NCBI RefSeq assembly: GCF_020181655.1
Contig: NZ_CP084032.1
Span: forward strand, 4,836,001 to 4,900,000
Source: Pectobacterium colocasium
GTDB taxonomy: Bacteria > Pseudomonadota > Gammaproteobacteria > Enterobacterales > Enterobacteriaceae
Reading direction: 5' to 3'
DNA length: 64,000 nucleotides
This document shows, one piece after another, positions 1 to 12,266 of this stretch; position 1 is the first letter of the stretch; every line of letters begins with the position of its first letter. Position numbers and translations under genes: made by a program. Under the pieces are notes generated by a model. The model saw only the letters and a program-made list of their open reading frames with translations. It was not told the origin of the DNA and ran no database searches.

Positions 1-1725
<1,725 letters not shown>

Positions 1726-1874
1726 TCACAACCCGAAGGTGTCTTTGATAAATCAAAGTCATCATCGTGCTGTGATTATTTGAGAGACTCATTGACAGAC
1801 TGATGCACCATTTACACCCGAAGGCATCAATGTATGTTCAGCTGTCATGTTTCAATTTTCAGCTTGTTCCAGAT

Positions 1875-1886
1875 TGTTAAAGAGCA
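1875..1886 (-). promoter_or_regulatory. boxA antitermination element in the 16S-23S spacer
   Basis: Read on the minus strand this is TGCTCTTTAACA, the Nus-factor boxA found upstream of 23S in enterobacterial rrn operons. It lies about 150 nt upstream of the 23S 5' end and has an identical copy in the 16S leader (3894-3905). The rest of the 1726-1934 spacer holds only processing sequence. Confidence 0.85.
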
Positions 1887-1934
1887 AAATACTTCGCAGC
1901 ATACTGTTTCCAATACGCTCTGAAGTCTTTTTAA

Positions 1935-2010
1935 TGGTGGAGCTATGCGGGATCGAACCGCAGACCTCCTGCGTGCAAAGCAGGCGCTCTCCCAGCTGAG
2001 CTATAGCCCC
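1935..2010 (-). tRNA. alaT: tRNA-Ala (anticodon TGC)
   Basis: This 76-nt cloverleaf starts GGGGCTATAGCTCAG, has anticodon TGC at 1977-1975 (minus strand) and an encoded CCA end. It lies in the 16S-23S spacer after tRNA-Ile, the Ile-Ala spacer arrangement of some enterobacterial rrn operons. It is excised from the rRNA precursor. Confidence 0.97.
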
Positions 2011-2052
2011 ATCGTTGCTTACAGATACCTTACATACCACTCACGGAAGAGT

Positions 2053-2129
<77 letters not shown>

Positions 2130-2202
2130 ATTAAGGTATTTCTGCTCGTTATTTTCATCAGACAATCTGTGTGAGCACTTCACTCAACCCACATCTTCTT
2201 GG

Positions 2203-3743
<1,541 letters not shown>

Positions 3744-3893
3744 AAGATTTGTTTGATTTGCTGAACTCGTCAGCGATGCTCAAAGAATTAAAACTGTTTA
3801 TTCGTAATGAATTTACTGTTGTTCACTCTTCAAGACTTTTTATATCGTCAAGATACGGTCTTGTGAGTGCCCACACAGATTGTCTGATTAAAT

Positions 3894-3905
3894 TGTTAAA
3901 GAGCA
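3894..3905 (-). promoter_or_regulatory. boxA antitermination element in the rrn leader
   Basis: The minus strand reads TGCTCTTTAACA, about 150 nt upstream of mature 16S and downstream of P2. This is the standard Nus/boxA signal that lets RNA polymerase pass Rho-dependent stops in untranslated rRNA. It is identical to the spacer copy at 1875-1886. Confidence 0.88.
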
Positions 3906-3936
3906 GTGCCACAATCTCTCGTGGCGCGGGTCGCAT

Positions 3937-3964
3937 ATACTATGCTAATCCGCTTTAAAGTCAA
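3937..3964 (-). promoter_or_regulatory. rrn P2 promoter
   Basis: On the minus strand a -35 TTGACT (3964-3959) and -10 TAGTAT (3942-3937) are separated by 16 bp. A GC-rich discriminator follows (ATGCGACCCGCG), typical of stringently controlled stable-RNA promoters. It lies about 190 bp upstream of 16S, where P2 is expected. Confidence 0.75.
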
Positions 3965-4043
3965 GTCATTGCTGACTGCTTTATGAAATCTTTTTTCTGT
4001 CATCACAACTGCGTTTGCGCTGTTGCCGTGTCAGTGGAGGCGC

Positions 4044-4092
4044 ATTATAGGGACTTCTCGCCGCCTGACAAGCGCTAAATGCAAAAAAATTA
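4044..4092 (-). promoter_or_regulatory. rrn P1 promoter with UP element
   Basis: The minus strand shows -35 TTGTCA (4071-4066), a 16-bp spacer and -10 TATAAT (4049-4044), followed by the conserved GCGCCTCCACTGACACGG start region. Upstream (4092-4072) is an A/T-rich UP element. By analogy with E. coli, Fis sites should lie further upstream. An insertion sequence begins at 4142, about 105 bp upstream of the inferred start near 4037, so the distal Fis region appears displaced. Confidence 0.85.
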
Positions 4093-4130
4093 TCGAGTGG
4101 GGATTTTTTCAGCAAAGCGCATTAAAAGAC

Positions 4131-4141
4131 GCCGTTATGCC
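4131..4141. repeat. Target-site duplication, left copy (11 bp)
   Basis: GCCGTTATGCC here is repeated exactly at 5555-5565, directly flanking the IS4-group element. An 11-bp duplication is in the range known for IS4 itself. The identity of the two copies suggests a recent insertion. Confidence 0.9.
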
Positions 4142-5554
4142 TAATGCCGATCGTTTAAGGATTAGTTGAACGATCCAGCCGTTGGTGTAAAAAAGGTTCA
4201 TGACATTCATGGACCTTTTTTTATGCAACTTTCTCAGGCTCTTGGCATTATCAATCTTACTGCGCCGGAACAGATTCACACTCTGGCTGATCTCCTACCC
4301 GTTAGCATGATTGAACAGGCATTAACGCTCACTGATACCGTCACGCTGCGCAAGCGAAAACTCTCCCTTGAGTCCATGGTGTGGCTGGTTATTGGCATGG
4401 CCGTATTCAATCAGCGCCCTCTTTCCCACATCGTTAATCTCATGGATATCGCTGATCGCTCAGGCACCCCGTTCATCGCCCCCAGTTCAGTCATACAACG
4501 GCGGCAGATGCTCGGTGAGGCTGCTGTCAGAGAACTGTTTGATATCACACAACGACACTGGAACGAACAGGCTCAGCACCCACAATGGCATGGGCTTAAC
4601 CTCTTTGCCGTCGACGGTGTGGTCTGGCAAACGCAGGATACACCGGAAAATGAGGCGGCCTTCGGCAAGGCCTCCAATCAGCACGGCGACAAGGGTTACC
4701 CGCAGGTGAGAATGGCTTGCCTGATGGAACTGAGCAGTCATCTGATAACTGCCAGTGCGTTCGGCCGCTACGATGTCAACGAGATGCGGCTGGCAGCAGA
4801 GCTGACCGGAAAAACACCAGATAACAGCATAACCCTGTTCGACAAAGGGTTTTACTCCGTCGGTTTACTGCATCACTGGCGAACAGCAGGGGAAAATCGG
4901 CACTGGCTGCTGCCGTTGAAGAAAAATACGCAATACGAAGTGATAAGCAAGCTGGGCAGGCAAGACAGACTGGTACGGATAAAGACATCGCCGCAGGCGC
5001 GTAAACAATGGGCGACGCTGCCGGAGAGCATCACAGCGCGGTTGTTAACGAAGACGATAGAAGGAAAAACGCGAGAGGTGCTGACGTCACTGACGGACCC
5101 GATGCGTTATCCGGCGGCGGAGGTGAACGCCCTTTACGCTCACCGATGGGAAATCGAGTTGGGATATCGCGAGGCGAAACAAGGCTTGCTGGGTAACAGG
5201 TGGCATTTACGGAGCAGACTGCCGGAAATGGTGAGGCAGGAGTTGTGGGGCGTGCTGCTGACGTACAATCTGGTGCGTTATCAGATGGTGAAAATGGCGT
5301 TTACGCTGAAAGGAGATTACCTGCCGTATCAGTTGAGCTTCAGCGGCGCCCTGACGGAAATCTGGCGATTACTTATCGGTCTGCCGGGTTCATCACCGGG
5401 TGCGATACCAGGACATCTGAAGCATTTTTATGAGCAGGCAATCTATCTGGTATTGCCGTTAAGAAGGGAGCGAAGTTACCCCCGAGAAATCAGGGGAAGA
5501 CGAGCGAAATATCCGTTAAAAAACAATGCCGGTCACCTTAAGTGACCGGCATTA
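4142..5554 (+). mobile_element. Complete IS4-group insertion sequence (1413 bp)
   Basis: The element is bounded by imperfect terminal inverted repeats: left TAATGCCGATCGTTTAAGG, right (reverse complement) TAATGCCGGTCACTTAAGG, matching at 16 of 19 positions. It has an exact 11-bp target duplication (4131-4141, 5555-5565). It carries one intact DDE transposase gene. A hairpin with a T run lies inside its left end (about 4188-4222) and may shield the transposase from outside transcription. It sits between the rrn P1 upstream region and the 3' end of rbsR. Confidence 0.95.
4223..5545 (+). CDS. IS4-family transposase (InsG-like)
   Basis: This 440-residue DDE transposase closely follows the layout of E. 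coli InsG (442 aa). The first catalytic Asp lies in FAVDGVVW, the second in LFDKGFYS, and the Glu in the family signature Y-x2-R-W-x-I-E-x2-Y-R-E-x-K (YAHRWEIELGYREAK). The frame is open upstream to a TTG at 4166. The ATG at 4223 is preferred because it aligns with the InsG start and lies downstream of the internal hairpin. No frameshift is visible, so the gene is probably active. Confidence 0.95.
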   Translation: MQLSQALGIINLTAPEQIHTLADLLPVSMIEQALTLTDTVTLRKRKLSLESMVWLVIGMAVFNQRPLSHIVNLMDIADRSGTPFIAPSSVIQRRQMLGEAAVRELFDITQRHWNEQAQHPQWHGLNLFAVDGVVWQTQDTPENEAAFGKASNQHGDKGYPQVRMACLMELSSHLITASAFGRYDVNEMRLAAELTGKTPDNSITLFDKGFYSVGLLHHWRTAGENRHWLLPLKKNTQYEVISKLGRQDRLVRIKTSPQARKQWATLPESITARLLTKTIEGKTREVLTSLTDPMRYPAAEVNALYAHRWEIELGYREAKQGLLGNRWHLRSRLPEMVRQELWGVLLTYNLVRYQMVKMAFTLKGDYLPYQLSFSGALTEIWRLLIGLPGSSPGAIPGHLKHFYEQAIYLVLPLRRERSYPREIRGRRAKYPLKNNAGHLK

Positions 5555-5565
5555 GCCGTTATGCC
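5555..5565. repeat. Target-site duplication, right copy (11 bp)
   Basis: This is an exact second copy of GCCGTTATGCC (4131-4141). Removing the element and one copy rejoins the rrn upstream region to the rbsR 3' flank. Confidence 0.9.
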
Positions 5566-5595
5566 GGATTTTTCGCCGCTAATTGGGAGAAAATC

Positions 5596-6591
5596 TCACC
5601 GTACAGACTGACGCACCATTAATTCCGGCGTCAACACCAGCGCATTAGGTTCAGTATTGGGATGTTCCAGACGATACAAAAGTGTATCCACCGCCAATTC
5701 GCCGAGTTCATCCTTCGGTTGGTGAACAGTAGTAAGAGGTGGAGACATATAGCGGGCCAGCTCAATGTCATCGTAACCCACAACCGCCATGTCTTGCGGA
5801 ATAGAAAGCCCAGCCTGATAAAGCGCATGGTACACGCCAACGGCCATCGCATCGTTACTGGTGAATACCGCTTCAGGTTTATCTTCCAGCGCTAACAACT
5901 GCTGCATAGCGCGGTAGCCCGCTTCAAACTCAAAATCGCCGAAAATTTCATAGTCAGCGGGAATGAATAGCCCAGCGAGCTGCATCGCCTGCCGATAGCC
6001 TTCTAATCGGTTATAGGCGGTCGTCTTATCTTTCGGACCCGCAATGCAGGCTATCTTTTTATAGCCACGAGAAATGAGATAATTGGTCGCGATCTCCCCA
6101 CCGAGCAGAGAGTTATCTTTAATAACGTCCATGACGCCTTCAAAAGGTGCCCAATCCATCATAACCATAGGTATAGAAGGATAGCGACTCATCATTTCAG
6201 GCAAAGGGCGATGGCTTTCAGTGCACATCAACAGTACGCCGTCGACCCGCTTTTGCAGCAGCGTTTCGAGACTATGGCTCATTCTGTCGCGATCGCCTTC
6301 GGTGTTGCACAGAATCAGGCTATAGCCTCGCTCATAACAGCAGCGCTCTACGCCACGAACCACTTCGGCATAAAACGGGTTATTACTGGCAGTGAGCAAC
6401 ATGCCGATGGTGCGGGTCTGGTTTATTTTCAGACTTCTGGCCAGCGCAGACGGCGCATAGTTGAGATCCTCAACGGCCTTCATCACTTTGTCGCGAATGG
6501 TATCGCTGACAAAGCGATTGTTATTAATGACGTGAGATACGGTAGACGTAGAAACGCCCGCAAGACGGGCGACATCTTTCATGGTGGCCAA
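5596..6591 (-). CDS. rbsR: Ribose operon repressor RbsR
   Basis: This 331-residue LacI/GalR-family regulator represses the rbs operon and is released by ribose. The N-terminal helix-turn-helix ([20 protein letters not shown]) and hinge (PSALARSL) are followed by a periplasmic-binding-protein-like sensor domain. Its sequence tracks E. coli RbsR throughout. The start is read as TTG at 6591 because MATMKDVA matches E. coli RbsR and an AGGGGTGA Shine-Dalgarno overlaps the rbsK stop 3 nt upstream; the ATG at 6582 is the alternative. It is the last gene of rbsDACBKR, so the repressor is made from the operon it controls. Confidence 0.96.
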   Translation of the reverse strand: MATMKDVARLAGVSTSTVSHVINNNRFVSDTIRDKVMKAVEDLNYAPSALARSLKINQTRTIGMLLTASNNPFYAEVVRGVERCCYERGYSLILCNTEGDRDRMSHSLETLLQKRVDGVLLMCTESHRPLPEMMSRYPSIPMVMMDWAPFEGVMDVIKDNSLLGGEIATNYLISRGYKKIACIAGPKDKTTAYNRLEGYRQAMQLAGLFIPADYEIFGDFEFEAGYRAMQQLLALEDKPEAVFTSNDAMAVGVYHALYQAGLSIPQDMAVVGYDDIELARYMSPPLTTVHQPKDELGELAVDTLLYRLEHPNTEPNALVLTPELMVRQSVR

Positions 6592-6594
6592 AGA

Positions 6595-7521
6595 TCACCC
6601 CTGGGTTTGCAAAAATGCGTCGATCTCTTCACGCCACGGGACAGAGGGCTGAGCACCTCGGCGAGTAACGGCTATCGCAGCTGCCGCATGGGCAAATTTT
6701 ACTGCGGAGGACATCGGTTTATTTTCCAGCAATGCAGTCACTAACGCGCCATTAAAGGTATCGCCAGCAGCAATAGTATCCACGGCTTTTACACGATAGC
6801 CCGGAATTCGCTGACCCTGACCGTTTTCACTTAACCATACGCCACGGCTACCCAATGTGATGAGAACCGTTTCAATGCCTTTATCGTGCAGAACCTGTGC
6901 TGCGCGAGCCGCATCGTCTTCCGTCTCAACGGTAATTCCCGTCAGGAACTGTGCTTCGGTTTCATTCGGCGTGATCATATTGACCAGCGATAACAGTTCA
7001 TCGGGCAGTTCACGGGCAGGGGCGGGGTTCAGAATCACTTTTGTTTGGTGTTCATGCGCGAGTTTAGCGGCCGCAATAACCGTTTCCAACGGCGACTCAA
7101 GCTGCATAAGCAACGCAGAAGCATCAATAATGTGTTGCTGATGACGATGAAGGTAATCAGGCGACACAGCAGCATTCGCACCGGCGTTAATCGCAATCAT
7201 GTTCTCAGCGTCGGCGTTAACAAAAATCAGCGCAACACCGGTTGTTTCCCCGGAGATAGCCTCGACGGCGGAAACATCAATATTATCCTTGGATAGCTGC
7301 TGGCAAATACGGGTACCGATATCATCTTCTCCGACGCAGGCAATAAAAGCGATGTCTGCACCGCTTCGACCAGCGGCAACGGCCTGATTGGCACCTTTCC
7401 CACCGAAAGCAACGCTATATTGCTCACCGATCACCGTTTCGCCTGGACGGGGGAATTGCTCAAGATTGAGAATATGGTCAGCATTAATACTGCCCAGCAC
7501 CACCAGCTTACCCGTTTTCAT
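6595..7521 (-). CDS. rbsK: Ribokinase
   Basis: RbsK phosphorylates D-ribose to ribose 5-phosphate with ATP in the cytoplasm, feeding the pentose phosphate pathway. This 308-residue PfkB-family kinase has the N-terminal GSINADH substrate motif, the GGKGANQA block and the C-terminal signature DTIAAGDTFNGAL with the catalytic Asp. The frame is open further upstream, but the ATG at 7521 gives MKTGKLVVLGSINADH, matching the E. coli length (309) and start. It lies between rbsB and rbsR. Confidence 0.97.
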   Translation of the reverse strand: MKTGKLVVLGSINADHILNLEQFPRPGETVIGEQYSVAFGGKGANQAVAAGRSGADIAFIACVGEDDIGTRICQQLSKDNIDVSAVEAISGETTGVALIFVNADAENMIAINAGANAAVSPDYLHRHQQHIIDASALLMQLESPLETVIAAAKLAHEHQTKVILNPAPARELPDELLSLVNMITPNETEAQFLTGITVETEDDAARAAQVLHDKGIETVLITLGSRGVWLSENGQGQRIPGYRVKAVDTIAAGDTFNGALVTALLENKPMSSAVKFAHAAAAIAVTRRGAQPSVPWREEIDAFLQTQG

Positions 7522-7551
7522 TATGTCGAATCCCGCTACTACGTTAATAAT

Positions 7552-7574
7552 GCGCCACCACAAACGGGTGGCGC
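7552..7574 (-). other. Intercistronic hairpin between rbsB and rbsK
   Basis: A perfect 8-bp stem, GCGCCACC pairing with GGTGGCGC, encloses a short loop and has no T run. It sits just after the rbsB stop. Such hairpins often protect the upstream message from 3' decay, which would fit the need for more binding protein than kinase. The structure is seen; the role is inferred. Confidence 0.6.
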
Positions 7575-7595
7575 GAGCCCTGCTTTATTCTTTAA

Positions 7596-8483
7596 TTATT
7601 TTGCTACCAGCTTCAGGTCAACCGGAATGATGGCCTGCGTTTTTTCGCCTTTCAGCACTTTCGCCGCTGTCTCGATACCGATCACACCAATCTGATCAGG
7701 ACGCTGAGCAACCGTTGCCGCCAGCTTGCCTGATTCAACGGCCTTCACGCCATCCTGCGTACCGTCAAAACCGACGACCAGCACATCTGTTTTGCCGGCG
7801 GTTTGCAGTGCACGCAGTGCACCCAGCGCCATTTCATCGTTCTGAGCAAATACCGCCTGAACGTCAGGGTGCGCGGTCAGCAGGTTCTGCATCACGTTCA
7901 GCCCTTTAGTACGATCGAAGTCGGCCGGTTGGCTGGCCAGCATCGCGAATTTATTTTTCTCAGCAGATTTCATGAAGCCTGCACCACGCTCGCGTGCGGC
8001 AGACGTTCCAGCGATCCCTTCCAACTGAATCACTTTAGCGCCTTCACCCAATTTCTTGGCAATGAAGTCACCGGCAACTTTACCACCGAAGGCGTTATCA
8101 GAAGCAACGTGGCTCACAACTTCACCACTGCTGGCAACGCGGTCCAGCGTAATAACAGGGATCTTGGCCTGGTTCGCCATTTTAATCGCATTACCGGCCG
8201 CATCAGAATCAGTTGGGTTGATGAGCAGAACTTTGGTTCCACGTACCGTCAAATCCTGAACGTTAGCCAGTTCTTTTGCGGGGTTATTCTGAGAATCCAG
8301 CACGATCAGCTCGTAACCCAGTTTGTCGGCTTCTTTCTGCGCACCCTCTTTCATTGAAACAAAGAACGGGTTATTCAGCGTAGAAACCACCAGCGCAACC
8401 GTATCTTTGGCCAAGGCATTAGCACTGACAGTCGCGCTCAGCGCAACAGCGGAAACCAGAGTAGCCAGCTTTTTCATATTCAT
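7596..8483 (-). CDS. rbsB: Ribose ABC transporter, periplasmic binding protein
   Basis: RbsB captures ribose in the periplasm and delivers it to RbsAC. The product has 295 aa with a Sec signal peptide ([20 protein letters not shown], cleavage after ANALA) and a type I periplasmic-binding fold. Conserved ribose-pocket blocks include [17 protein letters not shown] and [10 protein letters not shown]. Length and sequence match E. coli RbsB (296 aa). It follows rbsC by 25 nt. Confidence 0.97.
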   Translation of the reverse strand: MNMKKLATLVSAVALSATVSANALAKDTVALVVSTLNNPFFVSMKEGAQKEADKLGYELIVLDSQNNPAKELANVQDLTVRGTKVLLINPTDSDAAGNAIKMANQAKIPVITLDRVASSGEVVSHVASDNAFGGKVAGDFIAKKLGEGAKVIQLEGIAGTSAARERGAGFMKSAEKNKFAMLASQPADFDRTKGLNVMQNLLTAHPDVQAVFAQNDEMALGALRALQTAGKTDVLVVGFDGTQDGVKAVESGKLAATVAQRPDQIGVIGIETAAKVLKGEKTQAIIPVDLKLVAK

Positions 8484-8508
8484 AACTCAATTCCTGTGTG
8501 AATGAAGG

Positions 8509-9477
8509 TTATTTACTGCTTTTGTTATCTACCAGAACCGCCAGCAAAATAACGACTGCTTTAACGATCATTTGGTAGTAAGAAGAAACACCTAATAAAT
8601 TCAGTCCGTTGTTGAGGAAACCAAGGATAAGTGCGCCGATCAGCGTGCCAACGATACGCCCTTTTCCTCCAGCCAGACTGGTACCGCCCAATACCACAGC
8701 CGCAATAGCATCCAGTTCATACCCTGTGCCTGCCGTAGGCTGTGCAGAGGACAAACGAGCGACTTCGATAATTCCCGCCAGAGCAGACAGCAGCCCACAC
8801 AGGGAATAGACAATAATCTTGATTTTATCAACGCTGATGCCGGACAAACGGGTAGCAGATTCATTGCCGCCCAGCGCATAGATATAGCGTCCAAGGCGTG
8901 TGTGGTGCAGCATGTACCAGGCCGCCGCGAACACGATAGCCATGATCCAGATGGGTGTCGGAATCCCCATCGGACGACCGATGCCGAACCAGCCAAATGC
9001 ATCCGCCACGTCGGAAAAGCCGGTATTAATCGGGCTACCGTTGGTATAGACCATCGTCACGCCGCGCAGTAACAGCATCATGACCAGCGTGGCGATAAAC
9101 GCCTGCACTTTTCCTTTGGAAACAATGACACCGGTGCCCGCACCAATCAGCGCCCCCAGCGCCAGCGCGCCAAACACGGCCACCAGCGCATTGACTTCAA
9201 GCCCGACAATGGAAGCCGCGACCGCACCGGTCAACGCCAGCAGTGACCCCACCGACAAATCGATGCCTGAGGTCAAAATCACCAGCGTCATGCCAACGGC
9301 CATGATGGCGTTCACCGACGTCTGCTGAAGAATATTGAACAGGTTGTTCAGGGTGAAAAAGTTAGGGCTCATGGCGGAAACAATCGCAATAAGGATCAGG
9401 AGCGCGATCAGCGATTTCTGCTCCAATAACCACTCTTTGCTGAACCAGCGTTTTGCCGCGATAGGTTGAGAACTCAT
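8509..9477 (-). CDS. rbsC: Ribose ABC transporter, permease
   Basis: RbsC forms the inner-membrane channel of the ribose importer. The 322-residue protein is very hydrophobic, with about ten membrane segments, and has the BPD_transp_2 blocks SGIDLSVGS and ALGGNESATRLSGI. The ATG at 9477 (MSSQPIAAKRWFSKEW) is chosen over an upstream in-frame start because it matches the E. coli length (321 aa) and lies 7 nt after the rbsA stop. Confidence 0.96.
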   Translation of the reverse strand: MSSQPIAAKRWFSKEWLLEQKSLIALLILIAIVSAMSPNFFTLNNLFNILQQTSVNAIMAVGMTLVILTSGIDLSVGSLLALTGAVAASIVGLEVNALVAVFGALALGALIGAGTGVIVSKGKVQAFIATLVMMLLLRGVTMVYTNGSPINTGFSDVADAFGWFGIGRPMGIPTPIWIMAIVFAAAWYMLHHTRLGRYIYALGGNESATRLSGISVDKIKIIVYSLCGLLSALAGIIEVARLSSAQPTAGTGYELDAIAAVVLGGTSLAGGKGRIVGTLIGALILGFLNNGLNLLGVSSYYQMIVKAVVILLAVLVDNKSSK

Positions 9478-9484
9478 GTCTGAC

Positions 9485-10990
9485 TTACTCCTGCTTTGTG
9501 CCGTATTGCTTACCAACGGCCGCAGCCATCAGTACTTCCTGGGTTGCCTGCTCAATCGGGAAATCACCGCTCAAGCGCCCTTCATGCATCACAATGATGC
9601 GATCGCTCATTCCCAAGACTTCGGGCATTTCGGATGACACCAAGATGATACTCAGCCCTTCTTCTTTGAATTGATTGATTAACTGATAAATTTCTTTCTT
9701 CGCCCCGACATCGACACCACGCGTCGGTTCATCGAGGATCAGGACATTCGGACGCGTCATCAGGCCGCGGGCTATCGCCACTTTCTGCTGATTACCGCCG
9801 GAAAGCAGGCCAATAGGCTGCTCCATTGATGGCGTTTTAACGTTGAACAGGCGAATAAAGTCGGCAACCGTCAATTGCTCTTCGGCGTGTTTCAACCGAC
9901 CGCCCGCATGGCTGAAATAACGCAGTGCAGTTAAGGACATGTTTTCTTTTACCGACATGCCCAACACCAGACCATCACGCTTACGATCTTCCGAGATGTA
10001 AACGATACCGTTCGCCAAACCATCCTGCGGTTTACGGGTCACCACATCGCGGCCATCAAGCGTCACATTACCGCCAGTCCGCGGCAGTGCGCCGTAAAGA
10101 ATCTTCATCAGCTCGGTACGACCCGCGCCCATTAGCCCGGCAACACCCAGGATTTCACCTTTCCGCACCGTAAAGCTGACGTTATCAACGCCCGGCCCAG
10201 ACAGGTTTTGTACCTTAAGGCGAACCTCTCCCGGTTCTTTACTCGAACGTGGGTACTGATCTTCCAGCTTGCGGCCCACCATCATTTCAATCAGCGTATC
10301 TTCCTGTAAGTCACTAACCGGACGCTCGCCGATAAACTGGCCATCGCGGAACACGGTAATGTCATCGCAGATTTCAAAGATTTCTTTCAGACGGTGGGAA
10401 ATATAGACAATGCCGCACCCCTGAGATTGCAACTCTTTGATGACACTAAATAGCGAAGCGGTTTCGGTATCCGTCAGAGCATCGGTAGGTTCATCCATGA
10501 TGATGACTTTCGATTCAAAGCTCAGCACCTTGGCAATTTCCACCATTTGCTGATCGCCAATCGATAACTCTCCGACCATACGACGGCTGTCGTAGCGCAG
10601 ATTAAGGCGCTTCAGCAGCTTGTCGGCTTCCGCATACATCTTATTCCAGTCGAGACGGCCAAAGCGGTTGGTAAATTCGCGACCAAGAAAGATATTCTCG
10701 GCAATCGTGAGCTGGGGAATCAGGTTAAGTTCCTGATGGATGATACCGATACCTGCTTCCTGGGACGCTTTCGGCCCGTTGAAATCCACCTCCAGCCCCA
10801 GAAAATGGATACTACCGGCATCTTTACGGTAGATCCCGGTCAGGACTTTCATCATGGTGGATTTGCCCGCACCGTTCTCGCCCACCAGCGCCATCACTTT
10901 TCCCGGATAGACGTTAAGCGCCGCACCGGACAGCGCCTTAACGCCGGGAAAAGATTTCGTGATGCCTTGCAGTTGCAGTAAAGGTTGCAT
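9485..10990 (-). CDS. rbsA: Ribose ABC transporter, dual ATP-binding subunit
   Basis: RbsA powers ribose import by ATP hydrolysis. At 501 aa it has the same length as E. coli RbsA and two fused ABC domains. The N-terminal domain has Walker [10 protein letters not shown] (about residues 37-45) and Walker B VIIMDEP. The second domain has a degenerate Walker A (GLMGAGRTE), as usual for sugar-type dual ATPases, and signature LSGGNQQK. It starts 7 nt after the rbsD stop. Confidence 0.97.
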   Translation of the reverse strand: MQPLLQLQGITKSFPGVKALSGAALNVYPGKVMALVGENGAGKSTMMKVLTGIYRKDAGSIHFLGLEVDFNGPKASQEAGIGIIHQELNLIPQLTIAENIFLGREFTNRFGRLDWNKMYAEADKLLKRLNLRYDSRRMVGELSIGDQQMVEIAKVLSFESKVIIMDEPTDALTDTETASLFSVIKELQSQGCGIVYISHRLKEIFEICDDITVFRDGQFIGERPVSDLQEDTLIEMMVGRKLEDQYPRSSKEPGEVRLKVQNLSGPGVDNVSFTVRKGEILGVAGLMGAGRTELMKILYGALPRTGGNVTLDGRDVVTRKPQDGLANGIVYISEDRKRDGLVLGMSVKENMSLTALRYFSHAGGRLKHAEEQLTVADFIRLFNVKTPSMEQPIGLLSGGNQQKVAIARGLMTRPNVLILDEPTRGVDVGAKKEIYQLINQFKEEGLSIILVSSEMPEVLGMSDRIIVMHEGRLSGDFPIEQATQEVLMAAAVGKQYGTKQE

Positions 10991-10997
10991 GGATGCC

Positions 10998-11417
10998 TCA
11001 GAACGTTACGCCAGCACAAAGGATGACATTGGCATACGGAGAGCATTCTCCGCTGCGAATGATGGCCCGGCTTTTGCCGCTTTGGGTTTTAAATTCTTCA
11101 TGGCTGACATAGTGCAATGCAATTGAGTTTCCCTGGTGTTGTTCAAGTTGCTTCAATTGATCGAGTAATGCGTCATGGACTGCGGGGTTCTTCTCAATTA
11201 TCTCTTCCGCCAGAATAGCGGCCTCAACCTGCATTTCACTGGTGACCACACTCACCACCTGCAAAAACGTCGGCACGTTGTGCGTCAACGCCAGATCGAT
11301 ACGCGTCGTTGTTTCAGGAATCGGTAAACCCGCATCACCAATAACAAGGCTATCGGTATGGCCCAGTCGAGCAATCACGGAAGAAATATCTGAATTCAAT
11401 AATGCTGCTTTTTTCAT
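10998..11417 (-). CDS. rbsD: D-ribose pyranase
   Basis: RbsD interconverts the pyranose and furanose forms of ribose so that RbsK gets its substrate form. The 139-residue sequence ([20 protein letters not shown] start, conserved [16 protein letters not shown] near the end) matches the family over its full length. It is the first gene of the operon, behind a CRP/RbsR-type control region. Confidence 0.97.
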   Translation of the reverse strand: MKKAALLNSDISSVIARLGHTDSLVIGDAGLPIPETTTRIDLALTHNVPTFLQVVSVVTSEMQVEAAILAEEIIEKNPAVHDALLDQLKQLEQHQGNSIALHYVSHEEFKTQSGKSRAIIRSGECSPYANVILCAGVTF

Positions 11418-11431
11418 CTTTTCACCCCACC

Positions 11432-11447
11432 AGCGAAACGTTTCGCT
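11432..11447. promoter_or_regulatory. RbsR operator 1
   Basis: AGCGAAACGTTTCGCT is a perfect 16-bp palindrome of the LacI/GalR type and matches the known RbsR site core. It overlaps the predicted rbs transcription start, 15 nt before the rbsD ATG, a classic repressing position. A second copy lies 77 bp upstream. Confidence 0.88.
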
Positions 11448-11453
11448 AATAAC

Positions 11454-11481
11454 ATTCTAGAAAAAGAAGAGAGAAAGGCAA
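11454..11481 (-). promoter_or_regulatory. rbs operon promoter
   Basis: The minus strand gives -35 TTGCCT (11481-11476), a 16-bp spacer and -10 TAGAAT (11459-11454). Start would fall near 11447, inside operator 1, with the CRP half-site centred about 60 bp upstream. Assignment rests on spacing and the operator/CRP context. Confidence 0.6.
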
Positions 11482-11496
11482 CGGAGAGATAAAAAA

Positions 11497-11524
11497 AATG
11501 TGATCGCTATCGAAACGTTTCGCT
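11497..11524. promoter_or_regulatory. CRP site overlapping RbsR operator 2
   Basis: TGTGA (11499-11503) is one good CRP half-site; the other half (TCGAA, 11510-11514) is poor. It merges into a second RbsR palindrome, CGAAACGTTTCG (11511-11522). CRP at about -60 would activate rbs under low glucose, and RbsR bound here could exclude CRP or loop to operator 1. Confidence 0.65.
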
Positions 11525-11572
11525 AACAAAAAAATAAAGAGAACAAGAGGCGGTTATAGAAGATAGAGCAAT

Positions 11573-11590
11573 GACGGGCAAAAGCCCGCC
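11573..11590 (-). terminator. Hairpin downstream of ygiW
   Basis: GGCGGGC and GCCCGTC pair around a TTTT loop 24 nt past the ygiW stop. There is no strong T run, so termination is only likely, not certain. Confidence 0.45.
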
Positions 11591-11613
11591 AATAGGGAAT
11601 TGAGGATAACGAT

Positions 11614-12009
11614 TTAGAGTTTACGAATCTGCTTCACATCCAGTTCGACGGAATTGAAGTCTTTATCCAGTTCCCCCTGAATTTCCACTTTATCAGTGGG
11701 TGAAATCATCTGGCCATTCCAGCGCTTGTGATCGATCTCAACCTCCATCGTGCCTGTCGAATCGCGGAACAGGTAGTTCTCATCACCGATTCGTTTTTCA
11801 ATATTGCCGCTCAGCGTAACCCAACTGTCGTCACGCAGATCTTTAGCCTTATCTACCGTCGTAAGGGAACCCTGCGAATCGATGAATCCCCCTTTATGCG
11901 TGCCAACCGCCGGCGTTTCAGGGTTGACGAACCCACCGCCACTTTGCGCGGCAAATACCGGTGCAGAAACCAGAGCGGTAATGGCAAGTAACGCAGCTGC
12001 TTTTTTCAT
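11614..12009 (-). CDS. ygiW: YgiW/BOF-family periplasmic stress protein
   Basis: This 131-residue protein has a Sec signal peptide (MKKAAALLAITALVSAPVFA) and a bacterial OB-fold domain (DUF388/BOF) containing GNIEKRIGDENYLFRD and VEIDHKRWNG. Family members (YgiW/VisP, YdeI) are periplasmic and help withstand peroxide, metals and antimicrobial peptides. It is divergent from qseBC as in E. coli, so the two are probably regulated from the shared interval that holds a QseB/PmrA-type box. Confidence 0.9.
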   Translation of the reverse strand: MKKAAALLAITALVSAPVFAAQSGGGFVNPETPAVGTHKGGFIDSQGSLTTVDKAKDLRDDSWVTLSGNIEKRIGDENYLFRDSTGTMEVEIDHKRWNGQMISPTDKVEIQGELDKDFNSVELDVKQIRKL

Positions 12010-12106
12010 ATTTACCTTCCTTATTTTGTCTGTCGTTTCGAGTCAACGATTTCGCAGTCAGCCTGCGGGAGTAATTGGTCTTCGGGAAGGATTAAAACAA
12101 ACCGTT

Positions 12107-12123
12107 CTTAACAGAATCTTAAG
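12107..12123 (+). promoter_or_regulatory. QseB/PmrA-type direct-repeat box
   Basis: CTTAA (12107-12111) and CTTAA (12118-12122) recur with an 11-bp period, the CTTAA-N6-CTTAA layout recognised by the OmpR-family regulators PmrA and QseB. It lies between ygiW and qseB, about 145 bp upstream of the qseB ATG, consistent with autoregulation. Binding is inferred from the motif. Confidence 0.65.
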
Positions 12124-12266
12124 GAATCAGCGTCTGCATTTTTATTTTTTTATATTGCCGAAATCGCCCGATTTCAGCGATTTGTCCTGTACATGCCGCC
12201 TCCCGATTTCGTATAAAACCGGAAAAGGCGCAAACGCGACAGCAGCACATTTCCTGTGAGGCAGCC

